DNA of 64,000 nucleotides from CBDCYS01 sp965226245 (GCA_965226245.1 CBDDCL010000015.1:6262001-6326000), one strand, 5' to 3'. Positions 35,398 to 44,010 are shown, numbered from the stretch's first letter. The notes: generated from the letters alone by a model not told the origin. Numbers and translations are program-made.

Positions 35398-36597
35398 ATG
35401 CTTAATCCGTCTTCACCTTTAGGGAAACTGCCACTATATTTTCTTGCGGCAAGCCTCCTGGTTTGGATACCGATCACTACGAGCGCGGAAGAAGATTCGT
35501 CTACGGAGATTTTTTCCCGCTATGCACGTCATGGCGCGGACGTTTGGGCAAGGAATCCGGGAGCCCTAATTTCAGGTGAAGGGAAAGCCTGTATCAGTTG
35601 TCATACGTCGTTGCCCTATGCCCTGGTGGAACCATTGTTGGTGGATGAGTACCCCGCATACCAGGACCTGATCGAGAATATCGACAATCGCATCCTGACG
35701 TGGTCATCCAACACGCCCTGGTATTCACATCCCAAGCTCGAGCAAACTGCAGCGCTCTCGAATCTTCCTCCAGATACACTGAAAGCCTTCCTGGATGCCG
35801 CGGACTCACGCGGCGTCGAAGCTGTTTTCAACGCGCTTATCCGAGCAACGCATGACGCCTATTTGGGTCAACCGGCGCGGACCGAAACCCGGCAGGCGTT
35901 TGAAAACATGTGGGCGGAACAAGTCCAAACCGGTCCGGCAGCCGGCCGATGGCGGTGGATTCAGGCGAACCTGGTTCCATGGGAGGTAACTGATTCTGAC
36001 CTTTGGGGAGCGTCGCTTGCATGTGTCGCGGCCAGTATTTTTCCGAACCTCGCACCCCAGGACAATCTCCGTTTACTGCACACAACATTGAAGAAAGCTT
36101 CGTCGGATGCCGAAGTCAGTCTGCATGTTAAGGCTGCCGTTCTCTGGTGTGATTCGGAGACCGCTGGCCAGATTTTGAATAACGGCGTTGCCCTGCAACT
36201 GGCTACCGAGCTGCTGGCACTGCAACATGATAATGGTGGCTGGGCCTTGCCTGATCTCGGACCCTTTATTAACTGGGAAGGAAGCGATTCTGATTGTTGC
36301 CAGAAACGCGAAGTGCGGCCCGATGCCTATGCGACCGGTTTCGTTACCCTGGCGCTGGCACGAAGTCATCACCTCCTGTCCCCTGACCAAAAAGACAGCA
36401 TAGCCGGGGCGGTCGTCTGGATAGATCGGCAACTGGCCAACCCGTACCCGGACGGGCCTCGGTACAACAAGCACAGTACGGGTGACGCGGATCTACCGGA
36501 GTTCAGGAATAATCTCTATACCAATGGGGGACATATGTGGGCATTCCTGGCGAAAACATCCCATCTAAAAGGACAAGCGCCCTGGGCCGGAAATTAA
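35398..36597 (+). CDS. Exported c-type heme protein with squalene-cyclase-like toroid fold
   Basis: A 399-residue protein with a signal peptide (to about residue 30, ITTSAEE). One heme c site, CISCHT, lies near residue 65. The rest is helical with prenyltransferase/squalene-cyclase-type features such as LLALQHDNGGWALPDLGPF and YATGFVTLALARSHHL. No terpene-cyclase DXDD acid motif is visible, so cyclase activity is doubtful. A single heme on such a scaffold suggests a periplasmic electron carrier or sensor. Codon use is clearly less GC-rich than its neighbours, suggesting transfer. No partner genes nearby. Confidence 0.72.
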   Translation: MLNPSSPLGKLPLYFLAASLLVWIPITTSAEEDSSTEIFSRYARHGADVWARNPGALISGEGKACISCHTSLPYALVEPLLVDEYPAYQDLIENIDNRILTWSSNTPWYSHPKLEQTAALSNLPPDTLKAFLDAADSRGVEAVFNALIRATHDAYLGQPARTETRQAFENMWAEQVQTGPAAGRWRWIQANLVPWEVTDSDLWGASLACVAASIFPNLAPQDNLRLLHTTLKKASSDAEVSLHVKAAVLWCDSETAGQILNNGVALQLATELLALQHDNGGWALPDLGPFINWEGSDSDCCQKREVRPDAYATGFVTLALARSHHLLSPDQKDSIAGAVVWIDRQLANPYPDGPRYNKHSTGDADLPEFRNNLYTNGGHMWAFLAKTSHLKGQAPWAGN

Positions 36598-36751
36598 TCC
36601 GGGGCTTCGGATGAGGCTTGGTTTCGAAGTAGCCGGCGTGCCGCGGGGGTGGGAACTGGAATCGCGAACGGGAATGGATCTGCGAATCCGCCGGCCGGGG
36701 CGGCCTGTCAACAAGGCTGCGCGGAGGGTCGCTAGGGCGACAGCGAAGGCG

Positions 36752-37435
36752 TCATAATCGAGGCTGTCCCGGTTTCCGGTTGTGGTGCGCGGGGACCTCA
36801 TGCCGCTTGCCGCCTTTCTCGTGCAGGCGAAACCACCAGCGCTTGCCGCCTTGCCGGTAGTAATCCTCGACCCGCATTCCAACCACGGCGCCGACGCGAG
36901 CAAAGCTGTAGACCATAACACCAATCAGAGCGCGGTCGCGCAGACCGGCAATCGAGCTGGTGTTAATGGAGTCGAGCAGCGCCCGCGCCTCCTCGGGGCG
37001 CAGCACGGGCGTCTTGCCGCGTTTGGTGGCGTATTTCGGTCCACGAACCGAGGCCGCCGGGTTGAAGGGGATGACCTGGCCCGTAACGAGGTAGTCAAAC
37101 AACATGCGAATGGCGGCAAGGTGCTGCTTGACGCTGGGCTTGGATCCCGGATGCTGCTCGATGTAGGCTGCGACGGTGATGGGATCGATTCGCTCGAGCT
37201 GCCGCTGGTGGGCCTCGCACCAATCAAAAAACTCCCGCACGGCGCGGCCGTAGGCCTGGCGGGTGTTTTTGTTGCGGATGTTGGCGGTGAAGAACTCGAT
37301 AAAGCGGCGGCTGGCGTGTTCGCCGGCGGCGGCAATGGTGGCGGGCAGCGCCTCAAAGCCCGCCCGGCCCAATTTTCGGGCTGGAATTCTGATCAGTTTC
37401 CCGCCCCTCCTCTGGTTGGGCGATTGGTATTGCAT
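36752..37435 (-). pseudogene. Truncated tyrosine recombinase/integrase
   Basis: The 227-residue frame has a complete SAM-like core-binding domain (ANIRNKNTRQAYGRAVREFF) and the first part of the catalytic domain with the first Arg (YSFARVGAVVGMRVEDY) and the beta-hairpin Lys (HEKGGKRHEVPAHH). It then ends NRKPGQPRL, losing the HxxR box and the nucleophilic Tyr. AAAGGACG precedes the ATG. The foreign tail coincides with a sequence (GAAACC-GGACAGCCTC) also present near 42386, so a recombination there probably removed the active site. Confidence 0.85.
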
Positions 37436-37487
37436 AACGTCCTTTATGTTATACCAATTGTACAGCAGGAGCAGAGGGTGTCAAGGG

Positions 37488-37702
37488 TGTCACTTTGCAA
37501 ATTATTTGTCGTACAAGTTTGCACGGTATCTGTCGTACCGAACGGATCAGGTAGCGACTCCGGCTAGCGCGGCAAGGCTGTGCATCGACCATGTTGTCAA
37601 CGTCTTGCGACCACCGAGGCGAGGTCGCCGAGCGATTTCGACGCCTGCCGAGCGCGACAAATAGTGCGCAAGATCTTACGACAGATAGCGTGCAAAATGA
37701 CA
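37488..37702. mobile_element. 215-bp non-autonomous element with paired end motifs
   Basis: The left end begins TGTCACTTTGCAAATTATTT and the right end, read inverted, TGTCATTTTGCACGCTATCT. Each end has two copies of a TTTGCA-N6-TGTCGTA type motif (left near 37493 and 37527; right near 37655 and 37677). Flanks GTCAAGGG (37480-37487) and GTCAAGAG (37703-37710) look like an 8-bp target duplication with one change. No coding capacity. Confidence 0.75.
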
Positions 37703-37923
37703 GTCAAGAGGCTCAGGGGCCCAGAGGGGCGTTAGGTGGTGGTAAGGCGATTTGAGCGAAGCCTGACGGCAGACGCTTCGCGTGTGTTAGCATTTGGCAG
37801 GTCAATCGCAATTTCGACAGTCGGGACGATCGATGTCGAACCAACCTGGAGGCGAGGTTTGGGTCCTCAATTCGAGGCGACTCATACGGGCGACTCGCCG
37901 CGGCCTTGAAGGTCTTGATCGAG

Positions 37924-39753
37924 ATGAGCCATCGATTTCATGCCTCAATGGTTGCTCTGGTGGTCGTGATCGCAGCCGAGTCCCTGGCGCCTCTACCCGT
38001 CGCTGCCCAGGCCGAGACGGCCGCGGCGGATACCTGGGCTACGCCACGTACCCCGTGGGGTGAGCCGGACCTGCAGGGCATCTGGGACTTCCGGACGCTG
38101 ACGCCTTTAGAACGACCCCGTCAGCTCGCGGGGAGAGCATTCTTCACGGAGGAGGAAGCGGCTGAACGGGAACAGCGCGCCGTTCAACGGAGTCGTAATA
38201 TCACGAGCCAGATCTGGATGGCCCTGGGACAAACGCTCACAGAGGACCGGCGAACCTCGCTGATTGTGGATCCGCCGGATGGGAGAATTCCTCCTCTGAC
38301 ACCCGAGGGGCAGGCGCGAGCGGCTGCCATGTACATGCGGTGGCAACGCCTCCCTCACGGCCCGGAGGACCGAACCTTGTTGGACCGGTGCCTGTTGGGG
38401 CGCACCTCCGGACCGCCGATGATTCCTGCTGCTTTTCACTACGACGCGCTGGTTCAGCTGTTTCAGACTCCGGGATACGTCGTGCTTCTCAAGGAGATGA
38501 TCCACGAGGTTCGCATCATCCCTCTGGACGGGCGTCCGCATCTCGGACCCACCATTGGCCAGTGGATGGGGGACTCGCGGGGCCGTTGGGAGGGCCACAC
38601 GCTGGTCGTCGAGACGACCAATTTCTCCGACAAGACGAACTACGGAGGAATCAGTTTCGCCCACGCCGCCAATCGTACTGGTCTGCTCGGCGCGAACACG
38701 CATCTGATCGAGCGCTTCACGCGGGTCGACGCGGACACGATCGCCTACGAGTTCACGGTCGACGATCCGACGACGTTTACGAGACCCTGGTCAGTCGCGC
38801 TGCCCATGAAAAGGACGGAGGGTCCGCTCTTTGAGTACGCGTGTCACGAGGGGAATGAGTACTTTATGGTAATGATGCTCGGGGCAGCAGGCCTTGCAGA
38901 GACGTGGCCAACTATCGAGGTCCATGGCGGGGACGTCGTCGGTGCGGGCGCGCCCGTGCGCCTGCAGGCGGAGGCGGTCGCCCACGGCAGCGCCCGGGTG
39001 GAGCGGGTAGAGTTCGTCGTCGACGGCGCCGTGGTCAGCGTCGACACAGAGGCGCCCTACGAGGGGACGTGGCTGGCGGAAGGCTCTGGGCGCCACTTCG
39101 TGACGGCCACCGTCCACGACAGCGAGGGTCGCGTCGCATCTGCCCCCGCGACCGTCTTCGTCGGTCTGCGAGCCCTGGAACGGTCCATCGCTCGCACCGA
39201 GGACGATGCGGAAGAGTTGCCCGATGGGTCGATGTTCCTGGACATTCCCGGCCTCAGCCTGGGAGGGCAAGGGCTCGCCGATCAGGTTGTGGGCTTGCGC
39301 TTTGCAGACATTCGGATTCCCAGGGGAACGCCGATACACGAGGCGTATCTCCAGTTCACAGCAACACGACAACGACGCCGGCGGGGTACAGAGCCAACGG
39401 ATTTGACGCTTCATGCAGAGCTGGCAGGCGATGCTGTGGCGTTCTCGGAGGTCAAGCAGAATATCTCCTTGCGTAAGCCGACCGCAGCCTCGGTGAACTG
39501 GTCACCGGAGCCGTGGGAAGTGGCAAGCGAAAGTTCAGTGAGGCAACGAACTCCGAATCTCGTGGCTCTCATCCAAGAAGTGGTGAATCGTCCTGACTGG
39601 CGAGAGGGCAACGCTCTCGTGCTCCTGATCAGTGGATCAGGAAGGCGGCGGGCGACGGCCTATGATTCGATTTCCGACGCGGCCGGTGGCGCCCGTCAGC
39701 GTCTGGAACGCGCGCCTCGGCTGTACATCGAGCTGGCAGAAGCACACCCCTAA
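37924..39753 (+). CDS. Exported multidomain protein with Ig-like and C-terminal beta domain
   Basis: A 609-residue protein with a signal peptide (cleavage near PVAAQ-AE). The first 330 residues belong to a family very common in Acidobacteriota (TPWGEPDLQGIWDFRTLTPL, RWEGHTLVVETTNFSD, AYEFTVDDPTTFTRPW) with no known function. Residues about 335-420 form a bacterial Ig-like module (VEFVVDGAVVSVDTEAPYEG), and the last 170 residues resemble a DNRLRE/CBM96-type beta domain (LRFADIRIPRGTPIHEAYLQ). The ATG at 37924 fits the signal peptide better than the upstream TTG. The combination suggests binding of extracellular polymers. Reaction unknown. Confidence 0.7.
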   Translation: MSHRFHASMVALVVVIAAESLAPLPVAAQAETAAADTWATPRTPWGEPDLQGIWDFRTLTPLERPRQLAGRAFFTEEEAAEREQRAVQRSRNITSQIWMALGQTLTEDRRTSLIVDPPDGRIPPLTPEGQARAAAMYMRWQRLPHGPEDRTLLDRCLLGRTSGPPMIPAAFHYDALVQLFQTPGYVVLLKEMIHEVRIIPLDGRPHLGPTIGQWMGDSRGRWEGHTLVVETTNFSDKTNYGGISFAHAANRTGLLGANTHLIERFTRVDADTIAYEFTVDDPTTFTRPWSVALPMKRTEGPLFEYACHEGNEYFMVMMLGAAGLAETWPTIEVHGGDVVGAGAPVRLQAEAVAHGSARVERVEFVVDGAVVSVDTEAPYEGTWLAEGSGRHFVTATVHDSEGRVASAPATVFVGLRALERSIARTEDDAEELPDGSMFLDIPGLSLGGQGLADQVVGLRFADIRIPRGTPIHEAYLQFTATRQRRRRGTEPTDLTLHAELAGDAVAFSEVKQNISLRKPTAASVNWSPEPWEVASESSVRQRTPNLVALIQEVVNRPDWREGNALVLLISGSGRRRATAYDSISDAAGGARQRLERAPRLYIELAEAHP

Positions 39754-40130
39754 CGCGACGCAGAGAGATATGCGCGTGTCGTCTTTCGAATGGGAAAGCG
39801 ACAAGATGACGCAATCCTTCTTTGGAGGGTGCGAGAAAGCAATGGCTTTCAGGAAGAGAAGCCGGGCTGCTGTCGTAACTTTGGGGGGAAGGCGACAGGT
39901 GAGGGACGACTCTGACGGCCCTGGGATCTGTTCTGTCCAAAGCGGTGCACCAGGAACCCTTTCGTTTGCATTTACACGCCTGGTATTTACAATAAGTGTC
40001 TGACGTCGTGACATAATCGGGGAGCAGGAAGCCACTCCTCCGCGTCGTGAAGCTCGAACCGCATGTCATTGAACAGGCTGAATCACCACAAGGACAAGTG
40101 ACGGTGGACACGACCCGGCATACGCGCTGG

Positions 40131-40345
40131 GCGAGATCGGGGACAGCTCCCGAACTCCCGTTTGGCGAGATCGGTGGTGGCGAGATCGGGGACAGCTCCC
40201 GAACTCCCGTTTGGGGCGAGATCGGGCGAGATCGGGGGGCGAGATCGGGGACAGCTCCCGAACTCCCGTTTAGGGCGAGATCGTAGGGCGAGATCGGTAG
40301 GGCGAGATCGGGGCGAGATCGGGGACAGCTCCCGAACTCCCGTTT
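40131..40345. repeat. REP-like array beside the RAYT gene
   Basis: The unit GCGAGATCGGGGACAGCTCC followed by CGAACTCCCGTTT occurs four times (40131, 40180, 40239 and 40313), with short GCGAGATCGG spacers between. The inner GGGACAGCTCCCG can form a hairpin. The last unit overlaps the stop of the transposase gene. The inverted unit is found on the other side of that gene (41051-41073). Confidence 0.88.
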
Positions 40346-41021
40346 AGACCGTCGCGCCCCGCGATTTGGGCTGCGGGCCGGGCGGCTTCGACCGCAGTAG
40401 TCGTCCTGCCTGACTCTCCAGTTCGGCCACGAAACGGTCATCTCCAAACGGATTTCCCGCTCGAGTCGCCGTCCTAATCTCGTCTACCGCGTCCGCGCCA
40501 GCGACCAGCGCCTCGCCCCAATCGTTCGCGGAACAAATCTCGCTCCAGCTTCCCAAATCAAGGGTTCCCGATGCATCGGCTCCCTCGGTGTGGACCCGCG
40601 CACTCGACCACGGATACTCCTGGGCTCGCCCGACCAGGCCGGCGCGAACCGGGTTCAAGTCCACGTATAGCAGCGCCCGCAGCAGGTGCGTCCGGCCTAA
40701 AGGGCAGGAATAAAAGCGGTTTTGCCACAGATGCCCCGTGCGTCCGTATCGCCGGTTGAAGCGTTGCGCGTAGCGCGAGTGGCTCTGGCCGAGGGCGCGG
40801 GCAAGCGAATCGGGCCGCTCGGGGATCGCAACCAGATGAACGTGATTCGTCATCAGGCAGTAGCCAAGCAGCGTGACGCCGTGGCGTTGCGAGCGTTCGC
40901 GGAGAGTTTCGAGATAGAAACGCCGGTCGTCGTCGAGCAGGAAGACGTCCTGGCGATTGTTGCCCCGTTGCGTGATGTGATGCGGCACACCCGCCGCCAC
41001 CACCCGGGCCATCCGAGCCAT
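40344..41021 (-). CDS. REP-associated tyrosine transposase (RAYT, Y1/IS200-like)
   Basis: A 225-residue HUH single-strand transposase. It opens ARMARVVAAGVPHHITQRGN typical for RAYTs; the metal-binding HUH motif is HVHLVAIP near residue 62, and the catalytic Tyr is probably in GQSHSRYAQRFNRRYGRTGH with HLWQNRFYS after it. The gene is flanked on both sides by the same REP-like unit in opposite orientations, as expected for a RAYT that mobilises or once mobilised REPs. All motifs are intact. Confidence 0.9.
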   Translation of the reverse strand: MARMARVVAAGVPHHITQRGNNRQDVFLLDDDRRFYLETLRERSQRHGVTLLGYCLMTNHVHLVAIPERPDSLARALGQSHSRYAQRFNRRYGRTGHLWQNRFYSCPLGRTHLLRALLYVDLNPVRAGLVGRAQEYPWSSARVHTEGADASGTLDLGSWSEICSANDWGEALVAGADAVDEIRTATRAGNPFGDDRFVAELESQAGRLLRSKPPGPQPKSRGATV

Positions 41022-41050
41022 TCGGTTAGTGAAGAGTCGCTATTGTCTCA

Positions 41051-41150
41051 CAGTTCGGGAGCTGTCCCCGATCTTTTGTCCCCGATCTTTTGTCCCCGAT
41101 CTTTTGTCCCCGATCTTTTCCTCCCCCGATCTTTTCGTCCCCGATCTTTT
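41051..41150. repeat. Inverted REP unit and 14-bp tandem array
   Basis: CAGTTCGGGAGCTGTCCCCG is the inverse of the REP unit at 40131-40345. It runs into about six tandem copies of GTCCCCGATCTTTT (41064-41150, two of them imperfect). The array lies between the RAYT gene and the parE-like toxin gene. Confidence 0.85.
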
Positions 41151-41162
41151 CACCGAAGCCGG

Positions 41163-41471
41163 CTACTCTGGCCAGCTTTCTTCGCGCCAGTCCCTTGCTC
41201 CGTGGATGATACGCAGGATCGTGACGGTCTCATGACGCTGGGGTTCATCGCCAAGGGCGTAGGCAATGATGTAGGGCATACCGCCCACCAGTTTTTCATA
41301 AGTGCCGGACACACGCCCTCTGCGTCCTGTGGGTGTGGCGGCCAGTGCCTGAATAGTTTCATCGATACGGGTGGCTACTTTGTGGGCGGCGGAAGGATTG
41401 TCCTGGGCGATATAACCGATGATGCCGCGAAAATCATTGTGGGCGTGCTTTGACCAGACAACACTCCTCAC
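41163..41471 (-). CDS. RelE/ParE-like toxin
   Basis: A 102-residue toxin of the RelE/ParE superfamily. VVWSKHAHNDFRGIIGYIAQ is the typical first helix pair; RVSGTYEKLVGGMPYIIAY and TVTILRIIHGARDWREESWP match ParE-type C-termini. It starts inside the stop of the upstream antitoxin gene (4-bp overlap), so translation is coupled. ParE toxins poison gyrase, RelE ones cut mRNA; the HGARDW ending favours ParE-like, but activity cannot be decided from sequence. Confidence 0.88.
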   Translation of the reverse strand: MRSVVWSKHAHNDFRGIIGYIAQDNPSAAHKVATRIDETIQALAATPTGRRGRVSGTYEKLVGGMPYIIAYALGDEPQRHETVTILRIIHGARDWREESWPE

Positions 41472-41758
41472 CGTTTCGGTCGCCTTGTTTTTGCTTTTCT
41501 AATTGTGGCTTCCATGTCGGCCACAACGTCTTCGTGGGGAACCACGCGGCCGGCCTTCATATCGTCCAGGCCACGCTCGATTCCCGCGACAATTTCCAGT
41601 TCGCGCCCGACGTATCGGGCAATGGCTTCTCCCGCGAGGAAGGACTTGGTGCGGCGGGTCTGCTCGGCAAGTTTGCCAAGACGGTCCTTGAGTGCCGATG
41701 GCAGCCGGACAGTCAAGGTAGTGCTGGCCGTGTCGCCAATTTCAGTATGTGTGCTCAT
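41468..41758 (-). CDS. RHH (ParD/CopG-like) antitoxin
   Basis: A 96-residue antitoxin. TASTTLTVRLPSALKDRLGK followed by TKSFLAGEAIARYV is a ribbon-helix-helix domain; the C-terminal acidic then basic tail should bind the toxin. The ATG at 41758 was chosen over one eight codons upstream because the conserved part starts there. It overlaps the toxin gene by 4 bp. An operator is expected in the TGTGTACATGGTAACACA region (41756-41774), which contains TGTG/CACA symmetry. Confidence 0.85.
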   Translation of the reverse strand: MSTHTEIGDTASTTLTVRLPSALKDRLGKLAEQTRRTKSFLAGEAIARYVGRELEIVAGIERGLDDMKAGRVVPHEDVVADMEATIRKAKTRRPKR

Positions 41759-42006
41759 GTGTACATGGTAACACATCAGCAACCGGAATGCGAGTGGCTA
41801 TTTATCGCGGTGAGTATCTAAACGCGGATTTATGATAGGAGAGAAAATCTGAAACGGTCTGGGTCATAGGTGTTTCAAGCGGTCTTTAGCTTTCTGCTAA
41901 TAGCATCCAAACCAACCAACCTGCAGCTAAAGCAAGGAGAGGCCAGAAGAAGGAAGCAACTGTCGCGGCGGTCGCTGCGGGTAGCCAACCGAAGGCGACA
42001 CCGACC

Positions 42007-42210
42007 TCAGACAGCGATTTCAACGACCCGGCCTTTAGCCGTTTTCTTAGGTGGTTCGACCTCCACCGACAGACAGCCTTCGATCGCCTCACGAAGGTTT
42101 TGCATCAGCTCGTCAAGCGTCTCAGCTTGCGTTGCACAACCGGGAACAGCGGGTACTTCAGCCCAATAGCCCCCTTCCTCGGCTTCGTGCACGATCGCGC
42201 GGATCTTCAT
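42007..42210 (-). CDS. hicB: HicB-like antitoxin, copy 2 (orphan)
   Basis: A 67-residue HicB that differs from copy 1 by only a handful of residues (VHEAEEGGYWAEVPAVPGCA against VHEVEEGSYWAEVPAIPGCA). No hicA remains: the bases after the stop are unrelated. The gene sits in a duplicated segment that also carries the 5' flank and the tail of the sulfatase gene, so it was copied from 33.3 kb, or the reverse. Confidence 0.87.
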   Translation of the reverse strand: MKIRAIVHEAEEGGYWAEVPAVPGCATQAETLDELMQNLREAIEGCLSVEVEPPKKTAKGRVVEIAV

Positions 42211-42341
42211 CAGCCAGCCTCTTACGCATTAGTATAGCGTCGAGCAAAAGAACACCGGTCAAGACCGGCAAACGTGAATGGGATCAGGTTCCTACCGTCT
42301 TGGTGGCCGGCGGTCTTTCTCCGGGTCGTAGTCCGGGTTTT
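42211..42341. repeat. Rest of the hicB-sulfatase segmental duplication
   Basis: 42211-42265 copies the hicB leader (ATTAGTATAGCG, GAGCAAAAGAACACCGGTCA). 42298-42341 then copies the last codons of the sulfatase gene (GGTGGCCGGCGGTCTTTCTC, 33669-33708). The bases between, including the 28-bp repeat at 33606-33633, are missing from this copy. Confidence 0.85.
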
Positions 42342-42975
42342 CAGGGCGAAACCGGGCGAAACCGGGCGAAACCGGGGCGAGGGCGAAACCAGGACAGCCT
42401 CAATTACGAGCCATGGGCGGCTCGTGCCGCCGTGCTTGCCACGTCTTTCATTGGGTGGTCGGCCAGACTGACGGATCCTCAGGCCGGCTTGGGTCTTCGA
42501 CTCGAGCAGCGCGCGAACGTCTGCTAACGAACCGGGTGTGATCAGAGGGTTCACACTGAAGAAAGCTCGCTCCCGCCGCTACTTTCGAGCGCCTGGAACA
42601 GCGGCATCGCGCATTTTGTGCCCCCCGCGCGGCTTGTTGATACCCTATACAGGCGATGCACGCTTTCGTGGCAGCAAAGCCATTCCGCACGCGGCAAGGG
42701 CGGCAAGCGAAACCCTCTGTTGATCGCCCGCCGGCCATTCCTCCGCTGATCGTCCTGTTGCTCGCCGCCTTCCTCACGGCCTGCCGGTCCTTCGCCGCGA
42801 AGCGGCGACGAGCTAGCCAAGCGAGCGATGGGAAGCTTCGGCCCCCGGGATGACTTGGCGCGAATAAGCGGGGCCCAGCTCACGTTGCGTTAGGAGCTCT
42901 GAATCTGGTCCGCCGTTAAGCCATCCGCGGAGCGCTAAATTTACTATTAGAAGGCTGGAAGCAAGCTGGCCGCTC
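42342..42975. other. Gene-poor stretch with short repeats
   Basis: It begins with tandem GGGCGAAACC units (42347-42385) followed by GGACAGCCTCAATTACGAG, which resembles the break point of the truncated integrase gene. A CGCCGCGAAGCGGCG hairpin near 42797-42811 resembles one at 29078-29092. I see no gene with family resemblance. Confidence 0.5.
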
Positions 42976-42992
42976 AATAAGCTATACTTATT
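42976..42992 (+). promoter_or_regulatory. Probable LysR autoregulatory site
   Basis: AATAAG-CTATA-CTTATT is a perfect 6-bp inverted repeat with a 5-base spacer, ending 11 bases before the LysR start. It fits the ATAA-N-TTAT type of site bound by CysB-like LysR regulators. Confidence 0.6.
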
Positions 42993-43003
42993 TGAGTCAG
43001 CTC

Positions 43004-43918
43004 GTGAGCATTTCCCAATTCAAGGTTGTCCGCGACATTGCTCAGACCAGCAGCGTCAGCCGCGCGGCTGAGCTAAACGGCATCAGCCAGTCCGCCGCTA
43101 GTCAGCTCGTGCGGCAACTGGAAAAGAAGCTCCGCGTGGACTTGCTGGACAGAAGCACGCGGCCCGTGAAGCTTACTTCGGCGGGAAGACTCTATTCTGA
43201 GGCCTGCCGCGACATTGTCCGGCGCTACGGCGAGATGGAGTCGCAGCTCGAAGCGCTCCGCAAAGAGCTGGGCGGCACGGTCCGCGTCGTTTCGATCTAT
43301 TCCATCGGACTGTATGAGATGGCTCGCATCAAGGAGAAGTTCGAGGCCATCCATTCCGACGCGAGCGTTCACCTGGACTATGTGCGGCCGGAGAAGGTTT
43401 ATGAGGCGGTTGCCAACGATCGGGCCGATCTGGGATTGGTGAGTTATCCTAGTTCGACCAAGGACATTCGGGTGATCCCGTGGCGGCTGGAGAACATGGT
43501 TCTGGTCTGCCACCCCAGCCACTCGCTGGCGAAAAAGAGGTCGCTCAGCCCGCGGGACATGGAGGGTCAGGAATTCGTCAGCTTTGACCCTGATTTACTG
43601 ATCCGCAAGGCAGTGGACCGTTTCTTCCGCGATCACGGCGTGCATCGCAGGGTCGTGCTGGAGTTCGACAACATCCAGATGATCAAGGAGGCGCTGATGA
43701 TCGGGTCGGGCATCAGCATTCTTCCGGAACGCACCGTGCGCCACGAAGCGATCGAGGGCCGGCTGGTGAGATTGCCGATCCGCGCCGAGGGGCTGGTTCG
43801 CCCGGTTGGGATTATTCATCGGCGAACAAAGAAGTTTTCGCCCGCCGCGGAGCAGTTTCTGCGGTTTCTTCAGGAGCAGCCGCAACAGCAGCGCAGCGTC
43901 GCCGCGTCAACGGTTTGA
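43004..43918 (+). CDS. LysR family transcriptional regulator
   Basis: A 304-residue LTTR. The N-terminal winged HTH (VVRDIAQTSSVSRAAELNGI, QSAASQLVRQLEKKL, LLDRSTRPVKLTSAG) is followed by a periplasmic-binding-like effector domain (RVIPWRLENMVLVCHPSHSL, IGSGISILPERTV). The GTG at 43004 puts a few residues before the HTH; an in-frame TTG at 42992 would overlap the palindrome. It lies 92 bp upstream of the SDR gene on the same strand and may control it. The effector is unknown; the site type and domain resemble CysB-like regulators. Confidence 0.92.
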   Translation: MSISQFKVVRDIAQTSSVSRAAELNGISQSAASQLVRQLEKKLRVDLLDRSTRPVKLTSAGRLYSEACRDIVRRYGEMESQLEALRKELGGTVRVVSIYSIGLYEMARIKEKFEAIHSDASVHLDYVRPEKVYEAVANDRADLGLVSYPSSTKDIRVIPWRLENMVLVCHPSHSLAKKRSLSPRDMEGQEFVSFDPDLLIRKAVDRFFRDHGVHRRVVLEFDNIQMIKEALMIGSGISILPERTVRHEAIEGRLVRLPIRAEGLVRPVGIIHRRTKKFSPAAEQFLRFLQEQPQQQRSVAASTV

Positions 43919-43973
43919 AAAGATTCAGGCGGGGGTTTGAAAAGATTCAGGCGGGGTTTGAAAAGATTCAGGC
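43912..43973 (+). repeat. Three tandem 20-22 bp repeats at the end of the LysR gene
   Basis: GGTTTGAAAAGATTCAGGCG occurs three times in a row, ending in CC in the last one. The first unit contains the LysR stop codon; the array lies 37 bp before the SDR gene. Slippage products or a protein-binding array are possible. Confidence 0.88.
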
Positions 43974-44010
43974 CACCGTTCCTTACGCGTCAAGCAGGAA
44001 TTAATCATCC

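Noticed and set aside
41886..42092. 68-codon minus-strand frame with a membrane-like C-terminus
   Set aside because: It starts inside the duplicated hicB segment in another frame and then enters non-coding DNA; no start signal and no known family.
42222..42554. 110-codon minus-strand frame across the duplicated sulfatase end
   Set aside because: It spans a duplication junction and tandem GGGCGAAACC repeats, so the sequence is a by-product of the rearrangement.
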